Shown here: positions 45,801 to 53,576 of the stretch, piece after piece
How the letters are laid out: each line of letters begins with the position of its first letter
Numbering within the stretch: the stretch's first letter is position 1
From: Alloalcanivorax balearicus MACL04
GTDB taxonomy: Bacteria; Pseudomonadota; Gammaproteobacteria; Pseudomonadales; Alcanivoracaceae
Assembly: GCF_025532145.1 (NCBI RefSeq)
Contig: NZ_ARXS01000002.1
Span: forward strand, 124,001 to 188,000
Direction: 5' to 3'
Length of the DNA stretch: 64,000 nucleotides
The notes under the pieces: model-generated
The model's database searches: none
The model's input: only the letters and a program-made list of their open reading frames with translations
What the model was told of the DNA's origin: nothing
Translations under genes and position numbers: made by a program

Positions 45801-46161
45801 CGTAGATCAGCGAGGCGATGGTCGAGCCCAGGTAGCCGAAGCCGGCGCCGCGGGTGAGCAGATCAATGTCGACGCCGTCGCGGGCGGCGTAGTAACTGAC
45901 CGGGATGCCGAGCAGGAAGATGGTGACGCTGAATACGGCGATGGCCCAGGCGGCGTTGGTGAAACCATAGTTCAGGGTGATGGCGGCGCCAATGGCCTCC
46001 AGGGCAAGAAACGAAATCGCGCCCAGGGCGGTCAGTGCCACTCTGCCCGGTGACCAGCGCCGGGCGGACTTGGCGGTGAACCGCAGGGCGTAGTCTTCCA
46101 GAGTCTGGTTGGCGACCCATTGGTTGTAATTGCGCCGCACCGGAAAGATTCGTTGCTGCAT
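42820..46161 (-). CDS. NCS1 permease-like / hybrid histidine kinase–receiver fusion
   Basis: A 1113-residue receptor. Residues about 40–480 form a 12-helix NCS1 (cytosine–purine–allantoin) transporter-like domain. Residues 495–532 are a Cys-rich cluster (CCIC, C510, C518, CC521–522, C528, C532) able to bind metal. Two more helices at about 563–585 and 600–622 lead into the kinase: HATPase partner motif SHELRSPLN (His678), N-box NLLSNAIKFTD (Asn795 region), DTGVGI and GTGLGL. A receiver domain follows with Asp965 in LILMDVAMPG; the last 70 residues are helical. The layout recalls CbrA (SLC5–kinase). The ATG at 46161 is preferred; GTG/TTG starts up to 46227 exist. Confidence 0.9.
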   Translation of the reverse strand: MQQRIFPVRRNYNQWVANQTLEDYALRFTAKSARRWSPGRVALTALGAISFLALEAIGAAITLNYGFTNAAWAIAVFSVTIFLLGIPVSYYAARDGVDIDLLTRGAGFGYLGSTIASLIYASFTFIFFALESAIMAMALEVLFGLPLTLGYVVSSVVVIPLVTHGITQLTRFQAWTQPFWVILQLLPFVFILWQDPQSLDRWFQFPGGDTRHGGFDLLLFGAASTVLFSLVAQIGEQVDFLRFMPEKTPATRVRWWAAMLAGGPGWIVVGALKALAGSFLVVLAIHHGLPQSQAQEPMHMYLMAFAHVTSHPATLLALAGIFVVLSQLKINVTNAYAGSIAWSNFFSRLTHSHPGRVVWLVFNVMIALLLMEIGIYRAFESILSSYAMVAVAWIGALVADLVINKPLGLSPRHIEFKRAYLYDLNPVGCGAMLLATLVGLACKAGVLGAASEALASFITLFAAFVFAPLIAVATGGRYYIARPPSRPESVEGKPCCICEHAFDQEDMAFCPAYNGPICSLCCSLDARCHDSCKQDARFQQQLMGWLAGILPDRALNHLRTRIGHFLGLLLVVTSLLAAFLTLVYYQAAAGEPPARAVLAATLAKLFVILVIMSGVVAWLFVLAHESRRVAEEETQKQTRALMAEIKAHEKTDRELQKAKELAEAANQAKSRYLTGLSHELRSPLNAAYGYAQLLEHDPAIPDSRREAIVAIRRSTGHLSDLIEGLLEISKIEAGRLELYRNRVRVPALIDELVTMFRLQAEDKGIGFEFMPQGRIPEWVATDEKRLRQILINLLSNAIKFTDRGRVTLHFRYRSQVAEFTVRDTGVGIAEEDQARIFRPFERVRKPGMPVVHGTGLGLTITKLLADIMGGDIQVSSIPGQGSEFRLSVMLSSLEHGNSQDREPTRPVHGYRGPRRTLLVVDDDPSHRGLISDLLTPLGFQVLEAPDGRTALAMQAQSTPDLILMDVAMPGLNGWQTTQALRQAGCQAPIVMLSANAREAARANTFNDGPHDDYLVKPFKLSTLLEILARHLRLDWEHRPPAAPAGDAPAPPLDKALRDELVALAEIGHLRGLRERLERARRDRHLPAPLAETLTASLRRFDFHQVIQVLERAP

Positions 46162-46473
46162 GTCAGCGTCGTTCACCCACCCGAATGGAAGTGGTGCGCG
46201 GTTCCGAAACACCGTGCACAGCGTCAAAGCCTCTTTGAATCAACGTTCTTCAAACAGAAAGAAGCAGGATTCGTGCCCAACTTTTGATCATGGGCTGTCT
46301 TTATTCCCCGGGCCTGACGGTACCCTCCGAGTGACGGGCCGCCTATGGGGAGAATGACGTAGGGACCTGACCCAATCACCGAATGGGCCGCCCGCCGGCC
46401 CCTTCCCATACTCGTTGCCAATGACCGCCGGTCCTGGGGCCGGTCGGTCCGAACCGCTGACGAGGGGAAGACC
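46162..46473. other. 312-bp divergent control region of the amide/urea island
   Basis: It separates the sensor kinase gene from the transporter operon and should contain both promoters. I found no clear –35/–10 pair and no TGGCAC-N5-TTGC sigma-54 site. GC-rich near-palindromes occur around 46425–46452 (CCGGTCCTGGGGCCGG). No gene is visible. Confidence 0.4.
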
Positions 46474-47715
46474 ATGACGAGAGCAAAGGTAACGGCGCCG
46501 GGGTTGAAGCGGCGATTGGGGTGGGCCGGTCTGCTGGCCTGGGCCACCTTGGGGTTGCCCGGGATAAGTGCGGCCGATGACGTCAACAGCACCGGCCTGG
46601 CGGTGACCGAGGACACCGTCAAAGTGGGGATCCTGCATTCCATCACCGGCACCATGGCGATCAGTGAAACCGGTTCGGTGCAGGCGGAAAAACTCGCCAT
46701 CGAGCAGATCAACGCCCAGGGCGGCGTGCTTGGACGCAAAATCGAGTATATCCAGGAAGACGGCGCCAGCGACTGGCCCACCTTCGCCGAGAAAGCACGC
46801 AAGTTGCTGGTCAACGACAAAGTGGCGACGGTGTTCGGGTGCTGGACTTCCGCTTCCCGCAAGGCGGTCCTGCCGGTGTTCGAGCAATACAACGGCATGC
46901 TCTATTACCCGACCTTCTATGAAGGGCTGGAGCAATCGCCCAATGTGATCTACACCGGCCAGGAAGCGACGCAACAGATCCTCGCCAGCATCGACTGGGT
47001 GGTGAAGGAGAAGGGCGCCAAGACCTTCTATCTGCTCGGCTCCGACTACATCTGGCCGCGCACCTCCAACAAGATCGCCCGCAAGCATATCGAGAAGAAA
47101 GGTCTGAAAGTGGTGGGGGAGGAGTACTACCCGCTGGGCCACACTCAGTTCAACTCGGTGATCAACAAGATCAAGCTGCGTAAGCCGGACGTCATCTTTG
47201 CTTCCGTGGTGGGCGGTTCCAACGTGGCCTTCTACAAGCAGCTCAAAGCCGCCGGCATTGATCTGACCAAGGAAAAGCCGCTGCTGCTGACGATCTCCGT
47301 CACCGAGGATGAAATCCTGGGCATCGGCGGCGAGAACGTGGAGGGCGCCTATGCTTCCATGAAGTACTTCCAGAGTCTGGACAACCCGAACAACGAAGCC
47401 TTCGTGAAGGCGTTCAAGGAACGCTGGGGCGATGACATCGTGATCGGCGACGTGACCCAGGCGGCTTATCTCGGCCCCTGGCTGTGGAAAGCGGCGGTGG
47501 AGAAGGCTGGTTCCTTCGACGTCGACAAGATCCGCGAAGTATTCCCGGGCATCGAACTGAAAACGGCACCGGAAGGTTATGTCCGCATCCACGAGAACCA
47601 TCACCTGTGGTCCAAGGCACGCATCGGCCAGGCGCAAAAAGACGGTCAGTACAAAGTGGTGTACGAGACCGAGGATCTGATGGAGCCGGATCCGTTCCCC
47701 GAAGGCTACAAGTAA
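46474..47715 (+). CDS. urtA: Urea/short-chain-amide ABC transporter substrate-binding protein
   Basis: A 413-residue family-4 binding protein with a signal peptide (cleavage after GISA, about 33). VKVGILHSITGTMAISETGS, FGCWTSASRKAVLPVFEQYN and NVIYTGQEATQQILASIDW are characteristic of UrtA/FmdD. E. coli-type Leu/Ile/Val binders lack these. GAGGGGAAG precedes the ATG. First gene of the operon. Because amidases rather than urease follow, the ligand is probably a short aliphatic amide such as acetamide or formamide, possibly also urea. Confidence 0.9.
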   Translation: MTRAKVTAPGLKRRLGWAGLLAWATLGLPGISAADDVNSTGLAVTEDTVKVGILHSITGTMAISETGSVQAEKLAIEQINAQGGVLGRKIEYIQEDGASDWPTFAEKARKLLVNDKVATVFGCWTSASRKAVLPVFEQYNGMLYYPTFYEGLEQSPNVIYTGQEATQQILASIDWVVKEKGAKTFYLLGSDYIWPRTSNKIARKHIEKKGLKVVGEEYYPLGHTQFNSVINKIKLRKPDVIFASVVGGSNVAFYKQLKAAGIDLTKEKPLLLTISVTEDEILGIGGENVEGAYASMKYFQSLDNPNNEAFVKAFKERWGDDIVIGDVTQAAYLGPWLWKAAVEKAGSFDVDKIREVFPGIELKTAPEGYVRIHENHHLWSKARIGQAQKDGQYKVVYETEDLMEPDPFPEGYK

Positions 47716-47722
47716 GCAGACC

Positions 47723-47746
47723 GCCGGCACCCGTGAGGGTGCCGGC
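47723..47746 (+). other. mRNA hairpin with GTGA tetraloop after the binding-protein gene
   Basis: GCCGGCACCC-GTGA-GGGTGCCGGC is a perfect 10-bp stem closed by a GNRA-type loop, without a U-run, placed 8 bp past the stop codon. Such hairpins protect upstream mRNA and so raise binding-protein levels relative to the permeases. Confidence 0.7.
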
Positions 47747-47781
47747 CCGATTCGACGCGAAAGGTTGCCCGGGAGAACGCC

Positions 47782-48708
47782 ATGTTCGCTGATTATTCCA
47801 TGCCGGAGCTGATGTCGATTTTCGCCATGCAAGGCTTTGCCGGCTTGTCGTTGTTTTCCATCTTCGTGCTGATGGCCTTGGGGCTGGCGATTATTTTCGG
47901 CCAGATGGGCGTCATCAACATGGCCCACGGTGAGTTCATGATTCTGGGGGCCTACACCACTTACCTGACCGCCGGCCTGTTTGAAAATGTGATGCCCGGT
48001 CTGTACGGCATTTATTTCTTTGTCGCCATGTTCCTCGCGTTCATTGCCAGCGCTTTGCTCGGCATGCTGGTGGAATGGTTGATGATACGTCATCTGTATC
48101 ATCGGCCGTTGGATACGCTGTTGGCCACCTGGGGGCTGAGCCTGATTCTGCAGCAGGCCTACCGATCGATCTTCGGCGCCCGGGAAGTGGGCGTGAGTCT
48201 GCCGGATTGGATGATGGGCTCCATCGCCGTCACCGACCTGGTGGAAATTCCCATCAACGGATTGATCGTGATGGTGCTGACGCTGGTCATCGCCACTCTG
48301 GTCTATCTGTTGATGTTCCGTTCCGGCTGGGGGCGGCAGGTGCGCGCGGTGGTGCAGAACCGGCCCATGGCGGAAGCGGTGGGGATCGATACCGGCAAAG
48401 TGGACCGGATCACCTTTGCCCTGGGGTGCGGTATCGCCGGCGTCGCCGGCGCGGCCTTTACCATGATCGGATCCACCGGCCCCACTTCCGGACAGCTCTA
48501 CATTGTCGACACCTTCCTGGTGGTGGTGTTCGGCGGCGCTCAGAGCCTGCTCGGCACCATCGCATCCGCGTTCACCATTTCCCAGGCCCAGTCGACCATG
48601 GAATTCTTCCTCAGCGGCTCCATGGCCAAGGTACTGACGCTGTTGGTGGTGGTGGGCATTCTCATGTTGCGTCCTCAGGGTTTGTTCGCTCTCAAGGTTC
48701 GCCGTTAG
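47782..48708 (+). CDS. urtB: Urea/amide ABC transporter permease UrtB-like
   Basis: A 308-residue branched-chain-type permease (LivH/UrtB). GLAIIFGQMGVINMAHGEFM near residue 34, LLATWGLSLILQQAYRSIFG, RQVRAVVQNRPMAEAVGIDT and FLVVVFGGAQSLLGTI are family hallmarks. Forms a heterodimer with the UrtC-like protein. Confidence 0.93.
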   Translation: MFADYSMPELMSIFAMQGFAGLSLFSIFVLMALGLAIIFGQMGVINMAHGEFMILGAYTTYLTAGLFENVMPGLYGIYFFVAMFLAFIASALLGMLVEWLMIRHLYHRPLDTLLATWGLSLILQQAYRSIFGAREVGVSLPDWMMGSIAVTDLVEIPINGLIVMVLTLVIATLVYLLMFRSGWGRQVRAVVQNRPMAEAVGIDTGKVDRITFALGCGIAGVAGAAFTMIGSTGPTSGQLYIVDTFLVVVFGGAQSLLGTIASAFTISQAQSTMEFFLSGSMAKVLTLLVVVGILMLRPQGLFALKVRR

Positions 48709-48717
48709 GAGGCCGTG

Positions 48718-49869
48718 ATGAAAACAACTCCATCCGCATCTTCATTGATGTCCCGGGAGAACCTCTATTTCCTGGTGCTGGCGGCGCTGCTGTTGCTGGT
48801 GTTTCCCGTGCTACTGGATGCCTTCCGTCTCAATCTGGTGGGCAAGTACCTGACCTACGCCTTCGTTGCCGTGGGGCTGGTGCTGTGCTGGGGCAAGGGC
48901 GGCATTCTCAGTCTCGGGCAGGGTGTCTTCTTCGGACTGGGCGGCTATTGCATGGCCATGTTCCTGAAACTGGAAGCATCCAGCCCCGAGGCCACCGCCA
49001 GTCAGTCCACGCCGGGCATTCCCGACTTCATGGACTGGAATCAGGTCACCGAACTGCCCTGGTTCTGGCAGCCGTTCCACAGCTTCTCCTTCACTCTGAT
49101 CGCGGTGGTGATGGTGCCGGTGATCCTTGCCTTCATCATCGGCGTGGCCATGTTCAAACGGCGCGTTGGCGGCGTCTACTTCGCCATCATTACCCAGGCG
49201 ATCGCCGCCATTCTCACCATCCTGATCATCGGGCAGCAGGGCTTTACCGGCGGCGCCAATGGCATCACCGACCTGCGCACGCTGATGGGCTGGGATATCC
49301 GCAGCAACGAAGCCAAGACAGTGCTGTACTTCGTTACCTCCGGTTTGCTGTTGGCCTGCGTGTTGCTGGCCCGCCATGTGCTGGGCAGCAAACTCGGCCG
49401 CATTCTGGTGGCGATGCGGGACCAGGAAGACCGGGTTCGCTTTTCCGGCTACGACGTGGCCTCGTTCAAGGTGTTCGTGTTCTGTCTGGCGGCGGCGCTG
49501 TCCGGTATCGGCGGTGCCCTGTTCACCTTGCAGGTGGGGTTCATGTCGCCTTCCTTCGTCGGCATCGTGCCGTCCATTGAAATGGTGATCTTCTGCGCCG
49601 TGGGCGGACGTCATTCACTGCTCGGCGCGGTGTATGGCGCGCTGTTGGTGAACGCGGCGAAAACCGGGTTTTCCGAATCCTTTCCGGAACTCTGGCTGTA
49701 CGCCATGGGCGCGCTGTTCATCGCCGTGGTGTTGGCGTTCCCCAACGGCATTGCCGGTCTGTATCAGCGCTATCTGATGCCGTTGGAGAAAAAAATGCTG
49801 GGTGGTTTGGGTAAAGCCGCCAACACGCGGCCCACGGCCGCGGCCCGCCGGATGGAGGAAACCCCATGA
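48718..49869 (+). CDS. urtC: Urea/amide ABC transporter permease UrtC-like
   Basis: A 383-residue permease of the LivM/UrtC type with about ten helices. WGKGGILSLGQGVFFGLGGY, the long periplasmic loop with FMDWNQVTELPWFWQPFHSF (a UrtC trait) and AMRDQEDRVRFSGYDVASFK are seen. The ATG at 48718 is 5 nt after AGGAGG; the GTG just before it is too close. Confidence 0.94.
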   Translation: MKTTPSASSLMSRENLYFLVLAALLLLVFPVLLDAFRLNLVGKYLTYAFVAVGLVLCWGKGGILSLGQGVFFGLGGYCMAMFLKLEASSPEATASQSTPGIPDFMDWNQVTELPWFWQPFHSFSFTLIAVVMVPVILAFIIGVAMFKRRVGGVYFAIITQAIAAILTILIIGQQGFTGGANGITDLRTLMGWDIRSNEAKTVLYFVTSGLLLACVLLARHVLGSKLGRILVAMRDQEDRVRFSGYDVASFKVFVFCLAAALSGIGGALFTLQVGFMSPSFVGIVPSIEMVIFCAVGGRHSLLGAVYGALLVNAAKTGFSESFPELWLYAMGALFIAVVLAFPNGIAGLYQRYLMPLEKKMLGGLGKAANTRPTAAARRMEETP

Positions 49870-50612
49870 GCACGTCCCGGGATTTTATCCTCACCGTGGA
49901 AGGGCTGACCGTGTCCTTCGATGGCTTCAAGGCGGTCAATGATCTGTCCCTGTACCTGGAGCACAACGAAATCCGCGTCATTATTGGCCCTAACGGCGCC
50001 GGTAAGACCACGGTGCTGGACCTGATCTGCGGCAAGACCCGCGCCACCGACGGCGCCATCCGTTTCAAGGGTCAGGAACTGACGCGCATGAAGGAGCACC
50101 AGATCGTCCGCTCCGGAGTGGGCCGAAAGTTCCAGAACCCGTCCATTTATGACGACCTTACCGTGTTCGAGAACCTTGAGGTGTCCTATCCACGCGGACG
50201 CTCGGTGATGGGCGCCTTGGCGTTTCGCCGCGATCAACAGGTCCTCGATGCGGTACACGAAGTGGCGGAAACCATCTTTCTGGCGGATCAACTCGATTGC
50301 CGTGCCGACCTGCTCAGTCATGGACAAAAGCAGTGGCTGGAGATCGGTATGTTGCTGATCCAGAAGCCGGATCTGCTGATGCTGGACGAACCGGTGGCGG
50401 GCATGTCGGTGGCGGAGCGAAAGAAAACCGCCGAGCTGCTCAAAGTGATAACCCGCAATCATACGGTGCTGGTGATCGAGCACGACATGCAGTTCGTCGG
50501 CGATATCGCCGATCGTGTCACCGTGATGCACCAGGGCCAGGTGTTGTCCGAAGGTTCCCTGGCCCACGTCAAAGCCGACCCGAAAGTGGTCGAGGTCTAT
50601 CTGGGGCACTGA
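49866..50612 (+). CDS. urtD: Urea/amide ABC transporter ATPase UrtD-like
   Basis: A 248-residue ATPase. Walker A GPNGAGKT (about 43–50), FQNPSIYDDLTVFENLEVSY, and the Walker B region LLMLDEPVAGMSVAERKKTA. The signature is LSHGQKQWLEIGM, with His in place of the second-position Gly, as usual for UrtD. The start overlaps urtC (ATGA). Confidence 0.95.
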   Translation: MSTSRDFILTVEGLTVSFDGFKAVNDLSLYLEHNEIRVIIGPNGAGKTTVLDLICGKTRATDGAIRFKGQELTRMKEHQIVRSGVGRKFQNPSIYDDLTVFENLEVSYPRGRSVMGALAFRRDQQVLDAVHEVAETIFLADQLDCRADLLSHGQKQWLEIGMLLIQKPDLLMLDEPVAGMSVAERKKTAELLKVITRNHTVLVIEHDMQFVGDIADRVTVMHQGQVLSEGSLAHVKADPKVVEVYLGH

Positions 50613-50614
50613 TC

Positions 50615-51304
50615 ATGCTGAAATTGCAGAACTACTCCGTAGCCTATGGGCAGAGCAAGGTGATCCATGACTTGCAACTGGACGTGGGTGAGAACGAGAT
50701 TGTCGCCGTGGTCGGCCGCAACGGCATGGGCAAGACCACGTTGATGAAATCCATGGTGGGCATGGTGCCGGCCAGAGAAGGCGTGTTGTCCATGCAGGGC
50801 GTCGATCTGATGCCGCTGAAAAGCCATCAAAGGGTCAAGGCCGGGCTCGGTTTCGTACCGCAGGGACGGATGATTTTTCCCACTTTGACGGTGAAGGAAA
50901 ATATCGAGACCGGCCTGGCCGCGTCCGGGCGCAAGGGGATTCCCGCCGACCTCTACGAGCTGTTTCCAGTACTTAAGGATATGGCGTCGCGCAAGGGCGG
51001 CAATCTGTCCGGTGGGCAGCAGCAGCAACTGGCTATCGCCCGCGCCCTGGCCACTGATCCCAAGGTGCTGATTCTCGATGAACCCACCGAGGGGATCCAG
51101 CCTTCCATCATCCAGGAGCTGGCGCGAACGCTGCGCAAAATTCGCGACACGCGGGGACTCTCCATTCTGGTTTCCGAGCAGGTACTGAGTTTCGTCATGA
51201 ACGTGGCGGACCGGATTCTGGTGATCGAGAAAGGGCGCTTCGTGCATCAGGAAGAACGCGAAGGCGCGAACCAGGAAAAAATCGCCGCTTATCTGGCGGT
51301 CTGA
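50615..51304 (+). CDS. urtE: Urea/amide ABC transporter ATPase UrtE-like
   Basis: A 229-residue ATPase. Walker [30 protein letters not shown], signature [15 protein letters not shown] and Walker [16 protein letters not shown]. The frame is open back into urtD, but homologues start at [14 protein letters not shown], 2 bp after the urtD stop. Pairs with UrtD in the importer. Confidence 0.95.
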   Translation: MLKLQNYSVAYGQSKVIHDLQLDVGENEIVAVVGRNGMGKTTLMKSMVGMVPAREGVLSMQGVDLMPLKSHQRVKAGLGFVPQGRMIFPTLTVKENIETGLAASGRKGIPADLYELFPVLKDMASRKGGNLSGGQQQQLAIARALATDPKVLILDEPTEGIQPSIIQELARTLRKIRDTRGLSILVSEQVLSFVMNVADRILVIEKGRFVHQEEREGANQEKIAAYLAV

Positions 51305-51321
51305 ATTCGAGGAGACAAGCA

Positions 51322-52368
51322 ATGCGTCATGGTGATATTTCCAGCAGTGCCGACACCGTCGGCGTGGCGGTGGTGAACTATAAAATGCCGCGTCTGCACA
51401 CCCGTGAGGAGGTGCTGGATAACGCGCGCCACATCGCCGAAATGATCAAAGGCATGAAGCTCGGATTGCCGGGCATGGACCTGGTGGTATTCCCCGAATA
51501 CAGCACCATGGGGATCATGTATGACCCCGATGAAATGATGGCCACCGCCGCCACCGTGCCGGGCGATGAAACCGATATTTTCGCCGCCGCCTGCCGTGAG
51601 GCGAACACCTGGGGGGTGTTCTCGCTCACCGGCGAGCGCCATGAAGAACACCCCCACAAGGCGCCGTACAACACCCTGGTGCTGATCGATAATCAGGGCC
51701 GTATCGTGCAGAAATACCGCAAGTGCATTCCCTGGTGCCCGATCGAGGGCTGGTACCCCGGTGACAGCACCTACGTTACCGATGGGCCGAAAGGGCTGAA
51801 GATCAGCCTGATTATCTGTGACGACGGTAACTATCCGGAGATCTGGCGGGATTGTGCCATGAAGGGCGCCGAGCTGATCGTGCGTTGCCAGGGCTATATG
51901 TACCCGGCCAAGGAACAGCAGATCATGATGGCCAAGACCATGGCCTGGGCCAACAACTGCTACGTGGCGGTGGCCAACGCCACCGGTTTCGACGGTGTCT
52001 ATTCCTACTTCGGACACTCCGCTCTGGTCGGCTTCGATGGCCGTACCCTGGGGGAATGCGGCGAAGAGGAGATGGGCGTGCAATACGCCCAGCTCTCGGT
52101 CAGCCAGATCCGTGATGCCCGCGCCAACGATCAGTCCCAGAACCATTTGTTCAAGTTGCTGCATCGCGGTTACACCGGTGTGCACAACTCCGGTGACGGT
52201 GACAAGGGCATGGCCGATTGTCCGTTCGATTTTTATCGAACCTGGGTGCTGGATGCGCAGAAAGCCCAGCAACAGGTGGAAGCCATGACCCGCGATACGG
52301 TTGGTGTGGCGGACTGTCCGGTGGGCGATTTACCGGTGCCGGACAAGGAAAGGGCTGCCGGGGAGTAG
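51322..52368 (+). CDS. amiE: Aliphatic amidase
   Basis: A 348-residue nitrilase-superfamily enzyme hydrolysing short aliphatic amides to acid and ammonia. It follows P. aeruginosa AmiE closely along its length, from MRHGDISSS to the end. The catalytic triad falls at the same numbers: Glu59 (VVFPEYS), Lys134 (QKYRKCIPW) and Cys166 ([10 protein letters not shown]). The related formamidase AmiF is the alternative. It follows the ABC importer by 17 bp, so imported amide is hydrolysed in the cytoplasm. Confidence 0.95.
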   Translation: MRHGDISSSADTVGVAVVNYKMPRLHTREEVLDNARHIAEMIKGMKLGLPGMDLVVFPEYSTMGIMYDPDEMMATAATVPGDETDIFAAACREANTWGVFSLTGERHEEHPHKAPYNTLVLIDNQGRIVQKYRKCIPWCPIEGWYPGDSTYVTDGPKGLKISLIICDDGNYPEIWRDCAMKGAELIVRCQGYMYPAKEQQIMMAKTMAWANNCYVAVANATGFDGVYSYFGHSALVGFDGRTLGECGEEEMGVQYAQLSVSQIRDARANDQSQNHLFKLLHRGYTGVHNSGDGDKGMADCPFDFYRTWVLDAQKAQQQVEAMTRDTVGVADCPVGDLPVPDKERAAGE

Positions 52369-52374
52369 ACGCCG

Positions 52375-53445
52375 GTGCCCTTCATCAACGATCGCCTGAT
52401 GGAACAGGCGGAGTCCCGGCCACCGCCGGTGACGCCGGGAGCCCGCGTTTCCCGCTTCCAGTTCGAGCCGGACCAGGTGATGGCCCGGCTGAGCGCCCGC
52501 ATCGTCGGCCAGGATCCGGTGCTGACGGACCTGGAGGCGATGCTGACGCGGATCAAAGCGGATATTTCCGATCCGGAACGGCCGCTGGCGGTGCACCTCT
52601 TTGTTGGTCCCACCGGTGTTGGCAAGACCGAAACCGCGCGCCTGCTGGCCGAGGCGCTGCACGGTCGCGCCGACGCCCTGTGCCGGGTCGATATGAACAC
52701 TCTGGCCCAGGAGCACTACGCCGCCGCCTTGACCGGCGCACCACCCGGCTATGTGGGCAGTAAGGAAGGCCATACCCTGCTGGATGAGGAACGGCTGCGT
52801 GGCACTTTCCGCAAGCCAGCAGTGGTGCTGTTCGACGAAATTGAGAAGGCCGATGCCCGGGTCATAAGAGCTTTGATGAATGTGCTGGATCATGGCCGTT
52901 TGCCATTGTCCGCCGGCACCCGGGAGCTGGATTTCCGCAACAGCCTGATCTTCATGACCAGCAATCTCGGCGCCCGTGAGGCTCAGGCCAGATTGTCCCT
53001 CTATCGCGGCGGCTGGCGCCGTTGGCTGGGATTGCGTCCGGGGGAGGTGGAGCGTATTCCGGAACAAGCGGTGCTCGAGCACTTTGATCCGGAGTTCATT
53101 AATCGTATCGACCGGATTCATTACTTTCAGCCGTTGGAGCCGCAACGGGCCGATGCGCTGCTGGATATCGAACTGGATCGTCTGGCGGACCGCCTGCAAG
53201 GACGGGAAGTCCATCTGTCCTGGCAACCGGCGGCACGGGCCCGGTTATGCGCCGGGCAGGATATCCGCTACGGCGCCCGTGATCTGCGGCGGCGTCTGCG
53301 CAACGAACTGGAACCGAAGGTGGCCGCGGCCATGTTCGGCCATCCCGGCACTCGTCAGTTTCTGGTGCGAGCCTCCGGTGGTACCTTGGAGGTCGTGCCG
53401 GTGATGGATACCGAACCCCACGACGCACTACGTCATACAACGTAG
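52375..53445 (+). CDS. amiB: ClpX/ClpB-like AAA+ ATPase AmiB
   Basis: A 356-residue single-domain AAA+ protein. Walker A GPTGVGKT (78–85), pore-like loop PPGYVGSKEG, Walker B VVLFDEIEK (150–158), sensor-1 region FMTSNLG, arginine-finger region FDPEFINRID and a C-terminal small domain of the ClpB-D2 type. It corresponds to AmiB, the gene after amiE in the Pseudomonas ami operon, whose precise role is unknown (proposed chaperone). The start is GTG, 6 bp after amiE, with GGGGAG about 9 nt upstream. Confidence 0.88.
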   Translation: MPFINDRLMEQAESRPPPVTPGARVSRFQFEPDQVMARLSARIVGQDPVLTDLEAMLTRIKADISDPERPLAVHLFVGPTGVGKTETARLLAEALHGRADALCRVDMNTLAQEHYAAALTGAPPGYVGSKEGHTLLDEERLRGTFRKPAVVLFDEIEKADARVIRALMNVLDHGRLPLSAGTRELDFRNSLIFMTSNLGAREAQARLSLYRGGWRRWLGLRPGEVERIPEQAVLEHFDPEFINRIDRIHYFQPLEPQRADALLDIELDRLADRLQGREVHLSWQPAARARLCAGQDIRYGARDLRRRLRNELEPKVAAAMFGHPGTRQFLVRASGGTLEVVPVMDTEPHDALRHTT

Positions 53446-53468
53446 GCGCCGGGGTGTTTTCACCAATG

Positions 53469-53489
53469 GCGCCGGCCGGTGGCCGGCGC
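53469..53489 (+). other. Strong hairpin between amiB and fmdA
   Basis: GCGCCGGCC-GGT-GGCCGGCGC is a perfect 9-bp stem with a 3-nt loop, followed by a second weaker dyad (CCTGCC-CG-GCAGG). There is no U-run. It may reduce read-through or stabilise the amiE–amiB transcript; the 131-bp gap could hold a separate fmdA promoter. Confidence 0.55.
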
Positions 53490-53576
53490 GATAGTGTCAG
53501 GGCCTGCCCGGCAGGCTCTGATTCATGATCCCTGCCGAGGCATGGGATGACGACATTGAGCGGAGGGAAGCACACC

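Noticed and set aside
46162-46473. A sigma-54 promoter expected for a nitrogen-regulated amide operon
   Set aside because: No GG-N10-GC arrangement with the surrounding consensus could be found by eye on either strand.
50297-50614. An in-frame 106-codon extension before urtE
   Set aside because: It overlaps urtD fully in another frame; UrtE homologues start at 50615.
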